Assembly: GCA_031262035.1 (NCBI GenBank)
Contig: JAISIL010000040.1
Span: 1-43,062 of the forward strand
Reading direction: 5' to 3'
Length of the DNA: 43,062 nt
Source: Spirochaetaceae bacterium
GTDB taxonomy: Bacteria > Spirochaetota > Spirochaetia > Treponematales > Breznakiellaceae
Shown here: positions 7,822 to 15,470 of the stretch, piece after piece
Position numbering within the stretch: the stretch's first letter is position 1
Layout: every line of letters starts with the position of its first letter
Notes under the pieces: generated by a model
Database searches by the model: none
What the model saw: only the letters and a program-made list of their open reading frames with translations
Told to the model about the DNA's origin: nothing
Translations under genes and position numbers: made by a program

Positions 7822-9146
7822 AATCATATAGTTTTCCGAAAGGCGGTTTACAGTTTAACGACCCTTTTGCACCCTCGGGCGAAAAGAGCTCTATTGCCCA
7901 TCTTCCCGGCCTTTTTCTTGTCTCGCTCGACCAGCATTCCGGCAGGGAAGCGATTCCTCTTGTTGAACATGGCAAATCGATAGCCGAGGGCGAGCTTGTC
8001 GGGAAGAAGAACGGGCTTTTCTCGGCTAACATTCACTCGCCGCTCCCCGGCAGGGTTCTTCGCACGGTGGAATGGCTTGAAGAAGATGGCGAAGAAATGC
8101 TCGGCCTCCTTGTCAGGCTGGAAGGTTCTTTTAATCGCCTGGGGAAACGGGAAGATTACTATACCTGGGAGGACCTGAAGCCTCAGGAGATTCGTAATAT
8201 AGTAGAAGATTTAGGCATTGTCGAGATGGAAGGCATCGGGCAGCCGGTGTCTGATATGTTCGATGAAGACAGAGAAAGAGCCGGCGGGAAGCCCCTGACC
8301 CTGGTGCTGCGCTGTGTGTTCGACGACCCCTGGCTTGCCGCCGATTATACGGTGTGCAGCGAGAGGCTTCTTGCCGTTGCAGAAGGGCTTGCCATTACCT
8401 TCAAGATGATTCAGGCTGAAAGAATTATTTTGACCATCTCTACAAAAGAGAAGAAGCTGACCGGGAACCTCGAGTCGGCTATTGCCCCTTATGGCCTTCC
8501 CTATTCTATCTGCTATGTGGGGAACCGCTATCCTCAGAGAAACCGAAGGGAACTTGAGATAGCCCTGAACGCTTTTGCTAAAGATGAAGAATTCGAGGCG
8601 GCAGGGTATTTTATTATAAGCCCTTCGACAAGCGCTGCAATTCGTGATGCAGTAAAACTACACAAGCCGATTATTGAACGCTATGTTGCAATCGGCGGTT
8701 CGGGGGTGCGAAAGCCGCAGGTGCTCAAGGCCCGTATAGGCATGCGCATTGCAGACTTGTTCGATGAATGCGGCGGGCTTCATGAAAAAACCAGATTATT
8801 TACCGTCGGTTCGCCTTACAAAGGACGCAAAGTAAAGCTTGATGAACCGGTAACAAAAACAACCAATGCCGTCTGTGCCTACATAGAAGAAGGCCTGGAA
8901 AGAAAGGCCTCTATCTGTGCCGGCTGTGGCGAGTGCAGAACGGTTTGTCCGGTTGGGCTCGACCCGGAACGGCTTTACAAGCACATTTTGGCAGAGCCCA
9001 TAGTGGATTCAGGCGAACTGGCTGATTATGGCAGCAGAAACAATCTCTGCCACGGATGCGGCTGCTGCGATTTGGTCTGTCCTTCAAGGCTGCCTTTAAG
9101 CGATGTCATTGTTCGCGGTGCTGCAAAAAGGGGCGCCCATGACTAA
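7818..9146 (+). CDS. rnfC: RnfC-like subunit with degenerate NADH/FMN site
   Basis: A 442-residue protein. The N-terminal barrel-sandwich region matches RnfC (GGLQFNDPFAP, IPLVEHGKSIAEG, SANIHSPLPGRV). Two complete [4Fe-4S] motifs are present: CAGCGECRTVCP (about 366) and CHGCGCCDLVCP (about 410). In classical RnfC the Rossmann-like region has a Gly-rich GGAGFPT loop and an NGAECEP motif for FMN/NADH. Here the equivalent positions read EGIGQPV (about 140) and RCVFDDP (about 165), so nucleotide binding is doubtful. It belongs to the CDGEA cluster, which normally forms a ferredoxin:NAD oxidoreductase ion pump. Confidence 0.85.
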   Translation: MKSYSFPKGGLQFNDPFAPSGEKSSIAHLPGLFLVSLDQHSGREAIPLVEHGKSIAEGELVGKKNGLFSANIHSPLPGRVLRTVEWLEEDGEEMLGLLVRLEGSFNRLGKREDYYTWEDLKPQEIRNIVEDLGIVEMEGIGQPVSDMFDEDRERAGGKPLTLVLRCVFDDPWLAADYTVCSERLLAVAEGLAITFKMIQAERIILTISTKEKKLTGNLESAIAPYGLPYSICYVGNRYPQRNRRELEIALNAFAKDEEFEAAGYFIISPSTSAAIRDAVKLHKPIIERYVAIGGSGVRKPQVLKARIGMRIADLFDECGGLHEKTRLFTVGSPYKGRKVKLDEPVTKTTNAVCAYIEEGLERKASICAGCGECRTVCPVGLDPERLYKHILAEPIVDSGELADYGSRNNLCHGCGCCDLVCPSRLPLSDVIVRGAAKRGAHD

Positions 9147-10098
9147 GTCTATACCATTACTGTATCAGAAGCCGCAGGTGAATTTAGGCAGCCGTTCTGT
9201 GCGAAACAATTGGATGGTAGCGGCTGTATGCTTTGCCTGTGTTATGCAGTCCGCTATTTTCGATTCTGCAAGGTCGCTTGCTATCGCCTTTGTTTCCTGT
9301 GCAGGGGCTATTGCCAGTGAATTTTTTATATCGCTTTCAAGAAAGACCTATCATATAGCAGATGGAAGCGCCGTCTGCACGGCATTGATTTTTACCCTCT
9401 TGCTGCCCAATAATACAAACCCTGTTGTTGCAATTCTCGGTTCTGCCTTTGCCATTGCCGTAGTCAAGCAGTGTTTTGGCGGGCTTGGTTCAAACTGGCT
9501 CAACCCGGCATTGGGCGGCTGGCTCTTTGTCAGAATCAGTTGGCCCGGTTTATTTAGCGAAGTTTCTGAATTTAATCCCGCTCTCCTATCGAGCGCTTCA
9601 ATTAGCCTGAATGATTTTGTGAATTTCAGTAACCTGCATGTTCTCTCTTACTTTAATGCAGAAATTTCTGCAAATGATATGGCCCTTCTTTTTCAAAATA
9701 ACTTAGCCCTTATTGCAGACCGCGGGGTCTTTGTCTTTATCATTGGCAGCATTGTCTTGCTTGCAACAAGAAGCACCCGTGCCTGGCGTGCATTGATTTT
9801 TCTGGCGTCGTATATACTAACTATGCTTATCTCGGGCGAGACAAACCTTTTTTATTATCTTTTTTCAGGGGGGCTTTTGCTTATTGCTTTTGTCATAACT
9901 GCCGACCCTGCAACCGGGGCAAAATCAATTCCGGGCATTATTGCACAGGCACTACTCACCGGGGTGCTGGCTTTTGTTTTCAGGTTTTTTGGAAAGAATG
10001 AATTAGGTATTATATATGCAGCGCTTTTAGTCAATGGCCTTATGCCCCTGATTCGCAGCCTGGAAGACAAGCTGCTTTACAGGAGGGCCTTGTGTTAA
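9139..10098 (+). CDS. rnfD: RnfD-like membrane subunit lacking the flavinylation motif
   Basis: A 319-residue polytopic protein. Family landmarks are LLLPNNTNP, VKQCFGGLGSNWLNPALGG and the C-terminal ITADPATGAK and NGLMPLI. Classical RnfD/NqrB carries an S/T-G-A-T motif after the FGGLG/NPA segment, and its Thr takes covalent FMN. The corresponding region here (about residues 140-190) has no such motif. The start at 9139 overlaps the rnfC stop as ATGACTAA; an in-frame start at 9103 would overlap rnfC by 44 bases and is less likely. Confidence 0.85.
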   Translation: MTKSIPLLYQKPQVNLGSRSVRNNWMVAAVCFACVMQSAIFDSARSLAIAFVSCAGAIASEFFISLSRKTYHIADGSAVCTALIFTLLLPNNTNPVVAILGSAFAIAVVKQCFGGLGSNWLNPALGGWLFVRISWPGLFSEVSEFNPALLSSASISLNDFVNFSNLHVLSYFNAEISANDMALLFQNNLALIADRGVFVFIIGSIVLLATRSTRAWRALIFLASYILTMLISGETNLFYYLFSGGLLLIAFVITADPATGAKSIPGIIAQALLTGVLAFVFRFFGKNELGIIYAALLVNGLMPLIRSLEDKLLYRRALC

Positions 10099-10589
10099 AG
10101 CTACCGCAGATTAAGCTCAATATAAAGATAAACACAGCAAGCCCGGTGTTTAAGTCCTGCATCTTTGCCGCCTGGTTAATCATTCCTGCATTGATTACGT
10201 TTGTTTTGTGGTATAACACTGAAACTGTGCGAAGCAGGCATGTCATGGACAACATTAATTATATCATTGCGAACGAAGGTGAAGGTTTTATACTGACAGG
10301 TGAAATAGAAGATAAAAGCAATGAATGGGAACGCTGGTATACCACCGATTCAGGCGAGAAAGCAGTGATGTTTTCGCTTATTGACAGTGCCAATGCATCG
10401 CCGGTGCTCTGTCTTATTGCAAATGATACCGGTGAGATACAAAAAACTATTCCCCTGAGCACAAACGGGAAAAGGCTCCTTTCGCGTATTTCACCTGAAG
10501 AATTTATCTTTCAGATACAGCGTGTAAAAAAGGCATGGGCTAAAGACAATATTAAAGAAGAGATTGAAGAAGAGGTGGAAGAACAATAA
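10092..10589 (+). CDS. rnfG: Short RnfG-position protein without FMN attachment motif
   Basis: A 165-residue protein in the rnfG position (between D and E). It has one N-terminal helix (about 22-42), an extracytoplasmic domain and an acidic Glu-rich tail. RnfG is usually around 200 residues with an FMN_bind domain ending in S-G-A-T; neither the motif nor its usual Gly-rich context is visible. The assignment rests mainly on position and topology. The start is GTG at 10092, five bases after AGGAGG, and it overlaps the rnfD stop. Confidence 0.55.
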   Translation: MLKLPQIKLNIKINTASPVFKSCIFAAWLIIPALITFVLWYNTETVRSRHVMDNINYIIANEGEGFILTGEIEDKSNEWERWYTTDSGEKAVMFSLIDSANASPVLCLIANDTGEIQKTIPLSTNGKRLLSRISPEEFIFQIQRVKKAWAKDNIKEEIEEEVEEQ

Positions 10590-11212
10590 TGGAAAAGAAT
10601 GTTATCTGGACTAAGAATCTTATTACCTCAACTTTTGCATGCACAGCCCTTATGGTTATGTCTACAAGTAGGACTGCCTTTGCACTGGTTACTATTGGTG
10701 CACTTGTATGGGTGTATATGCTTAGTGCACTGGTCTGTTTTTTTGCACGGCCTATCCTGCCTGAAAAAGTACAAAAGTATGTGCACATTTTTTTAGCGGC
10801 ATTCTTTTCCTGCCTGTATCAGTTTTTTCTTTTTTTGCTCAACCCGATTCTTGCAATGGAAACAAGTCTTTTTGTCTTTCTTACACCGGTCGGCCTTATT
10901 TCTTCTGCTGTATTACGGGATGCAAGAAAATATACCGACCAAAATGCTTTCTTTCTGCCGCTCTGGGAATGCCTGGCCCTTTCGATGATGATACTGGGTA
11001 TTGCTTTAATACGGGAACCTTTAGGCTATGGTTCACTTTCCGTGCCTGGTAGTGTTTATGGTATAGTAGAAATTATAAGCAGCGAAGACGGCCCCTATTT
11101 CCCTGTTCAATTTGCTGCACAGGCTTCAGGCGCCTTATTGATTTTAGGTTTTGCCTATGCTATTTATCGTAGTGTGCAAAACCAGAAAAGCCAGGAGGAG
11201 GATGCACAATGA
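10589..11212 (+). CDS. rnfE: RnfE-like membrane subunit, one iron-sulfur Cys replaced
   Basis: A 207-residue six-helix protein of the RnfE/NqrD family. In the family, one Cys in each half binds an intramembrane [2Fe-2S] cluster. The first is kept (Cys18, in TSTFACTAL). The second, normally in T-N-C-A-I-L, aligns with Ser106 in ISSAVL. The start overlaps the rnfG stop as TAATG, showing tight coupling. The C-terminal region (IREPLGYGSLS, then hydrophobic) is typical of the family. Confidence 0.8.
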   Translation: MEKNVIWTKNLITSTFACTALMVMSTSRTAFALVTIGALVWVYMLSALVCFFARPILPEKVQKYVHIFLAAFFSCLYQFFLFLLNPILAMETSLFVFLTPVGLISSAVLRDARKYTDQNAFFLPLWECLALSMMILGIALIREPLGYGSLSVPGSVYGIVEIISSEDGPYFPVQFAAQASGALLILGFAYAIYRSVQNQKSQEEDAQ

Positions 11213-11811
11213 GTATACTCTACTATGCAAGTTTTGCTTTTTTTGCCGCAGTTCCACTGAACCTGATTATAGAACTTGGTTTTGGCCTTGACAATGCAAC
11301 CGATAAAGAAGAAGCGCCTTTTAAAGCACAGTTATTGCAGTATGGCTGTTTGTTTGTCGAGATAGGCGTCTTGTGGTGTTTCTTTACCTATCTGCTCTCG
11401 CCGCTCGGCCTTGGTTTTTTTAAGTACTTCCTTCTTTTTCCTGCCTCGGCCTGTCTTTCAATTGGAGTGAATAGTCTTTTAAAGATTGCGCTTCCTGAAT
11501 ATTATCAAAAAAATTGTTTAAACTTATTGATTAACCGTTTTAACAGCGCTTTTGACGGCATTATCATAGCGGCGATATTTTTTACCCTGCGTTTTGCAAC
11601 AAATATTCTTGAAGCGCTTTGCCTGACTTTCGGTTTTTGCTTTGGCCTCTTTTTTGCCTTTTATATCTTACGGGCAATCCGCAGAAAATCGCTTGTAGAA
11701 TTGGTTCCGACGCCTATTCAGGGGATACCGCTTCTGCTTATTTCAGGCGGCCTTCTTTCAATGATATTTTCTTCGATATCAGATTTAATTTTTAGAATAA
11801 TGGGAATGTAG
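11209..11811 (+). CDS. rnfA: RnfA-like membrane subunit lacking both iron-sulfur Cys
   Basis: A 200-residue six-helix protein of the RnfA/NqrE family, starting at an ATGA overlap with rnfE behind ggaggagg. Classical RnfA has G-I-C-P in helix 1 and T-T-N-C-A-V-L-G in helix 4. Here the first region (residues 18-30, NLIIELGFGLDNA) has no Cys, and the second aligns as N-S-A-F-D-G with Ser113 in place of Cys. No rnfB follows; the next gene, 20 bases on, is thyX. Confidence 0.75.
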   Translation: MSILYYASFAFFAAVPLNLIIELGFGLDNATDKEEAPFKAQLLQYGCLFVEIGVLWCFFTYLLSPLGLGFFKYFLLFPASACLSIGVNSLLKIALPEYYQKNCLNLLINRFNSAFDGIIIAAIFFTLRFATNILEALCLTFGFCFGLFFAFYILRAIRRKSLVELVPTPIQGIPLLLISGGLLSMIFSSISDLIFRIMGM

Positions 11812-11831
11812 AGGTTAATAGAGGTTAGCAT

Positions 11832-12716
11832 ATGGCACATTGTGTAGTAGAAGAAGCGGAAAAGATACTTGACAAAGAATATCCTGTTTTAAATAAGGGC
11901 TTTGTCCGTCTGGTGGATTATATGGGGGGCGATGAAAGGGTTGTGCAGGCAGCCCGTGTCTCTTACGGCAAGGGCACAAAGAGCTACCGGGAAGATTCTG
12001 CCCTCATTGACTACCTGCTTCGGCATGAACATACCTCGCCCTTTGAACAGGTAAGCCTTACCTTTCATATAAAGCTGCCTATTTTTGTTGCCCGCCAATG
12101 GATACGCCACCGGACAGCAAAGGTAAACGAAATTTCCGGCCGCTATTCTATTATGAAAGATGATTTTTACGAACCGGAGTTAGAGGATATTGCCCTGCAA
12201 AGCAGCGATAACCGACAAGGCCGTTCCGAGGAGGCTTTGGATAAAGGGCTTGCCGAAGAAACACGGGATGCAATCAGGGCAGGGCAGCAAAAGGTCTATG
12301 CTGAATACAAGGAGCTTATTGATAAAGGTATTGCACGGGAGCTTGCCCGGATAAATCTTCCCCTGTCGCTCTATTCTGAATGGTATTGGCAAATTGATTT
12401 ACACAATCTTTTTCATTTTTTAAAGCTCCGGCTCGATAGCCATGCACAAAAGGAAATTCGCCTCTATGCCCAGGTGCTCTTTGACATAAGCAAAAAGGTT
12501 GCACCCCTTTGCTGTGCCTCATTTGAACGCTGGGTTTTGGGTGCTATTACTTTTTCCAATGAAGAAGTTGAGGAAATTAAAAGAAGATTGGCCGCGAATG
12601 ACGCAAATAACGCGAATAATAGTATCGGTGCAAATGATGCAAGCACTAAAAGTATACTGAGCGATAAGGCCCTGGAAAGATTAGAAGAAAAATTGCGGTC
12701 GGGGAAGCAGTTGTAG
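11832..12716 (+). CDS. thyX: Flavin-dependent thymidylate synthase
   Basis: A 294-residue ThyX that makes dTMP from dUMP using methylene-tetrahydrofolate and FAD. The signature RHRTAKVNEISGRYS (about residues 93-107) matches RHRxxxxNExSxRY. Later conserved segments include ARINLPLSLYSEWYW and LFHFLKLRLDSHAQ. The C-terminal tail (about 256-280) is a low-complexity Ala-Asn-Asp stretch (ANDANNANN). Its DNA resembles the cacgaatgacacgaataacac core of the family A repeats. A Shine-Dalgarno sequence (gaggttagc) precedes the ATG. Confidence 0.95.
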   Translation: MAHCVVEEAEKILDKEYPVLNKGFVRLVDYMGGDERVVQAARVSYGKGTKSYREDSALIDYLLRHEHTSPFEQVSLTFHIKLPIFVARQWIRHRTAKVNEISGRYSIMKDDFYEPELEDIALQSSDNRQGRSEEALDKGLAEETRDAIRAGQQKVYAEYKELIDKGIARELARINLPLSLYSEWYWQIDLHNLFHFLKLRLDSHAQKEIRLYAQVLFDISKKVAPLCCASFERWVLGAITFSNEEVEEIKRRLAANDANNANNSIGANDASTKSILSDKALERLEEKLRSGKQL

Positions 12717-12717
12717 A

Positions 12718-13323
12718 ATGAGTATTGAATTGGCGGTATTCCTTGGCAATCCCGGCCCAAAATATGCATACACAAGACACAATGCCGCCTGGCTCCTTGC
12801 CGATACACTTCCCGGCGCCTTTGGGACAGAGCTTTATTTCCAGACAAAATTTAAAGGCCGCTATGCCGAAACCGGCGGACGCAAATTCCTTTTACCGGAA
12901 ACCTTTATGAACGATTCCGGCATGTCGGTGCAGGAAGCGGCTGCCTTTTATAAAATACCTGCAAATGCCATCATTGTCGCCCATGATGAAATTGAATTGC
13001 CTTTAGGGACAGTATCCTTAAAGTATGGCGGCGGTTTAGGGGGGCACAATGGTTTACGTTCAATCAAAGCCTGCATTAGCACAGCAGACTTCTGGCGTTT
13101 ACGCATCGGTGTAGGCCGCCCCGGCGACCGCGAACCGGGAAAAGGCGGCCGCGAAGGCGAACACGGCGACATAGTAGGCTGGGTACTCTCAAGCTTTAGC
13201 GAAGCAGAAACACCGGTGCTTGAACAATCGCTTAATGCCGCCGCAGAATTGCTTGGTAAAGTATTCGACAACGAACCGGAAAGCCTGTTGAAGGAATATG
13301 CGAAATATAAAGTTGATTATTAA
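12718..13323 (+). CDS. pth: Peptidyl-tRNA hydrolase
   Basis: A 201-residue enzyme that frees tRNA from drop-off peptidyl-tRNA. Family motifs are FLGNPGPKYAYTRHN with catalytic His21, PETFMNDSG, VAHDEIELPLG with the conserved Asp, and GGGLGGHNGLRSI. A charged stretch after GVGRP (REPGKGGREGEHG, about residues 137-149) seems longer than usual and may be an insertion. The gene starts one base after the thyX stop and is probably cotranscribed. Confidence 0.95.
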   Translation: MSIELAVFLGNPGPKYAYTRHNAAWLLADTLPGAFGTELYFQTKFKGRYAETGGRKFLLPETFMNDSGMSVQEAAAFYKIPANAIIVAHDEIELPLGTVSLKYGGGLGGHNGLRSIKACISTADFWRLRIGVGRPGDREPGKGGREGEHGDIVGWVLSSFSEAETPVLEQSLNAAAELLGKVFDNEPESLLKEYAKYKVDY

Positions 13324-13428
13324 ACCACGAATAACACGAATCGGCTGCGCCGACACGAATAATCTATGATGGGTAAGTAAAAATTCGTGTGATTTGCCGT
13401 AGGCAATATCATTCGTGTTATTCGTGGC
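13323..13428. repeat. Family A repeat, copy 2
   Basis: Outer arms accacgaat/attcgtgg, left hairpin cggctgcgccg, right hairpin ttgccgtaggcaa. It fills the gap between the convergent pth and lipoprotein genes and may act as a bidirectional terminator. Confidence 0.85.
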
Positions 13429-14180
13429 TAAAATTTAATAAACATCTGCACATCAGCAGTATACTTAAAAATCCCCTCCTTGCAGATTAAATAATCGACA
13501 GTATCCCCGGCCTGTAATTCAATGCTTTCATCGGCAGTGGACACAAGTGCCGGCTTGAAGGGGGAAGCGGAAAACCATGTCCCTTCGCAGGGAAGCTTTG
13601 CAAGGATTGCCTTGCCCTGCCGCTTGGGGAAGTTTTTTGCCGGAAAGCTGCTTTGCACAGCTTTTTTTGCGGCGCTTTTCAGGTCGGCCTCCCAGGGGTC
13701 ATCTGCAAGGGTCCGTCTGAAACGGGGCCAGTCAAGTTTTTGCGGTCTGCGGTCACTGCGTCCGGAACTCTCCGCTTCTTTCAGGACTGCAATAAAAAAC
13801 TCGGCATCAAAGCCTCCTTCCCAGCTTAATTGAATACAGGTTTCTCTCGCCTTTTCATCCTTTAGTGCATCATAGGGGAAAATCGCCCCGGCCGGCCGGA
13901 GAATTCCCACAGCAATCTTATCGCTGTAAGGATACGCAAGAATTGCGCTGGGCTGCTCGCATCCTATATCAATATCAGGAAGGCCCTGCGTCCCGGCCTC
14001 AATACTCCGCTGCATGCCATCAGCCGAAAACCACTCAAGCCGCCAGCGAAGGCTGCCATCATCAATATCTTTCCAGCTGAGGGGAATCTTTGGCGCCGAA
14101 ACCTTATAAGAGGAAGGCAAAAGCGGGTCGCCGCAGCCTGCCAAAAGGAGACTGCATAGTAAAAGTAATAATATCTTCAT
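13428..14180 (-). CDS. Lipoprotein of unknown function
   Basis: A 250-residue protein with a lipoprotein signal peptide and lipobox LLLAGC (Cys16). The mature part has no family that I recognise. It contains several Trp-rich segments (SLRWRLEWF, DDPWEAD) and a basic stretch around SSGRSDRRPQK. It lies alone on the minus strand between pth and the repeat upstream of dapA. Its last codon and stop adjoin a family A repeat. Confidence 0.75.
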   Translation of the reverse strand: MKILLLLLCSLLLAGCGDPLLPSSYKVSAPKIPLSWKDIDDGSLRWRLEWFSADGMQRSIEAGTQGLPDIDIGCEQPSAILAYPYSDKIAVGILRPAGAIFPYDALKDEKARETCIQLSWEGGFDAEFFIAVLKEAESSGRSDRRPQKLDWPRFRRTLADDPWEADLKSAAKKAVQSSFPAKNFPKRQGKAILAKLPCEGTWFSASPFKPALVSTADESIELQAGDTVDYLICKEGIFKYTADVQMFIKF

Positions 14181-14270
14181 ACAATAAGTATGGGTTTATA
14201 TTTGTTTTGCTTGTCTTTTTGCTGTTAAAAATTAAAAAAAGTAATTCATAATTGGAGCCTCCCGCCCCTA

Positions 14271-14467
14271 CCTCTCTCTGTTTTTTAATTCAGTATTACA
14301 ACGCTCAGCGTGGGACAGGGGGAGCAGGACAATCTTTTGTGAGGGCATTTGAAAGTTGCTGTCAATGATTTCTCGGTAGGCAGAGTTGCAAGACGCCGCC
14401 GAAGGCGGAACTTTCAACAGCCCGAACAAAAGATTGTCCTGCTCCCCCGTACGCTAGGCTTGAATTA
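14271..14467. repeat. Long hairpin element, copy 1 (131-bp core at 14318-14448)
   Basis: The core has perfect 23-base inverted arms (14318-14340 and 14426-14448) and an inner pair tgaaagtt/aactttca. Close to the inner right arm is a small hairpin, ccgccgaaggcgg. Outer flanks (aattcagtatta against aattactgaatt) also pair imperfectly. A second copy lies at 19238-19437. The remaining gap from 14181 to 14536 holds only this element and the dapA promoter. Confidence 0.9.
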
Positions 14468-14487
14468 CTGAATTACTAAATCACTGC

Positions 14488-14516
14488 TTGCACAAAATCT
14501 CTCTTTTTGTTATATT
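14488..14516 (+). promoter_or_regulatory. Promoter of dapA-asd
   Basis: TTGCAC, 17 bases, then TATATT. The expected start is near 14523, leaving a leader of about 14 bases that includes ggagag. Confidence 0.6.
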
Positions 14517-14536
14517 AAGAGTGGAGAGATAGAATT

Positions 14537-15457
14537 ATGGAATTTAAAGGCGCGTATACTGCTCTTATTACACCGATGCAGAATGACGGCGAGCTCGATT
14601 GGGAGGGCTGGCGGAATTTGATTCGCTTTCAGATTGAGGAGGGAATTGACGGGCTTGTCCCGCTCGGCACAACAGGCGAGAACCCGACGCTCGGCGAGGA
14701 CGAGGAAGACAAGCTTCTCGACATCATGTTTGACGAGATTGATAACACTAAGGCCCCCGGCGGAAAGCACGTGCAGGTGATTATCGGCACGGGAAGCAAT
14801 GATACAAAGCATGCTGTTGCCTATACCCGGCGTGCAAAGATGGCCGGAGCCGACGCCTGTCTGGTGGTAACGCCTTATTATAATAAACCTAATGACTCAG
14901 GCCTTTTGCGGCACTTTGAAGAGGTGGCCCATGTGGGTCTTCCGGTGGTTGTTTACAATATAGCCGGGCGCACCGGACGGAATATACCGACCCCGTTAAT
15001 GGAAAAAATTGCCGAAATTCCCGGGGTCATCGGGGTAAAAGAGGCTTCAGGCGATGTCAATCAGATGGCCGACGTCATTTACAAGATTGCCATGCCCAAG
15101 CGAAAAGCAGGAAAGGACTTCTGGGTGCTTTCCGGTGATGACGGCCTGACCCTGCCCCTTATGGCGCTGGGCGGCGATGGGGTTATTTCCGTTGTGTCAA
15201 ACCTTACCCCCAAACGGGTAAAGGCCCTGGTAGATGCCTGCGAAGGCGGCCGCTGGGATGAAGCACGGGCGATGCACTATGAGCTTCTGCCCCTGGTAAA
15301 AGCCGCTTTTATAGAGACCAACCCGACGCCCATCAAGAAGGCAATGAGCCTTGCCGGCCTCCCCGGCGGCCCCGCCCGCCTCCCCCTCGGCCCCATCAGC
15401 ACAGGCAGCGAGGCAGTCCTGAAAAAGGCGATGGCCGATTTAGGATTCAAATTGTAG
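14537..15457 (+). CDS. dapA: 4-hydroxy-tetrahydrodipicolinate synthase
   Basis: A 306-residue class I aldolase that condenses pyruvate with aspartate semialdehyde, the first committed step of the diaminopimelate/lysine branch. Motifs are PLGTTGENPTL (about 42-52), VVTPYYNKP with the proton-relay Tyr, and the Schiff-base Lys in GVKEASGD (about 168). It is followed 13 bases later by asd, which makes its substrate, so the two form a functional operon. Confidence 0.95.
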   Translation: MEFKGAYTALITPMQNDGELDWEGWRNLIRFQIEEGIDGLVPLGTTGENPTLGEDEEDKLLDIMFDEIDNTKAPGGKHVQVIIGTGSNDTKHAVAYTRRAKMAGADACLVVTPYYNKPNDSGLLRHFEEVAHVGLPVVVYNIAGRTGRNIPTPLMEKIAEIPGVIGVKEASGDVNQMADVIYKIAMPKRKAGKDFWVLSGDDGLTLPLMALGGDGVISVVSNLTPKRVKALVDACEGGRWDEARAMHYELLPLVKAAFIETNPTPIKKAMSLAGLPGGPARLPLGPISTGSEAVLKKAMADLGFKL

Positions 15458-15470
15458 GAGATAAATTTTT

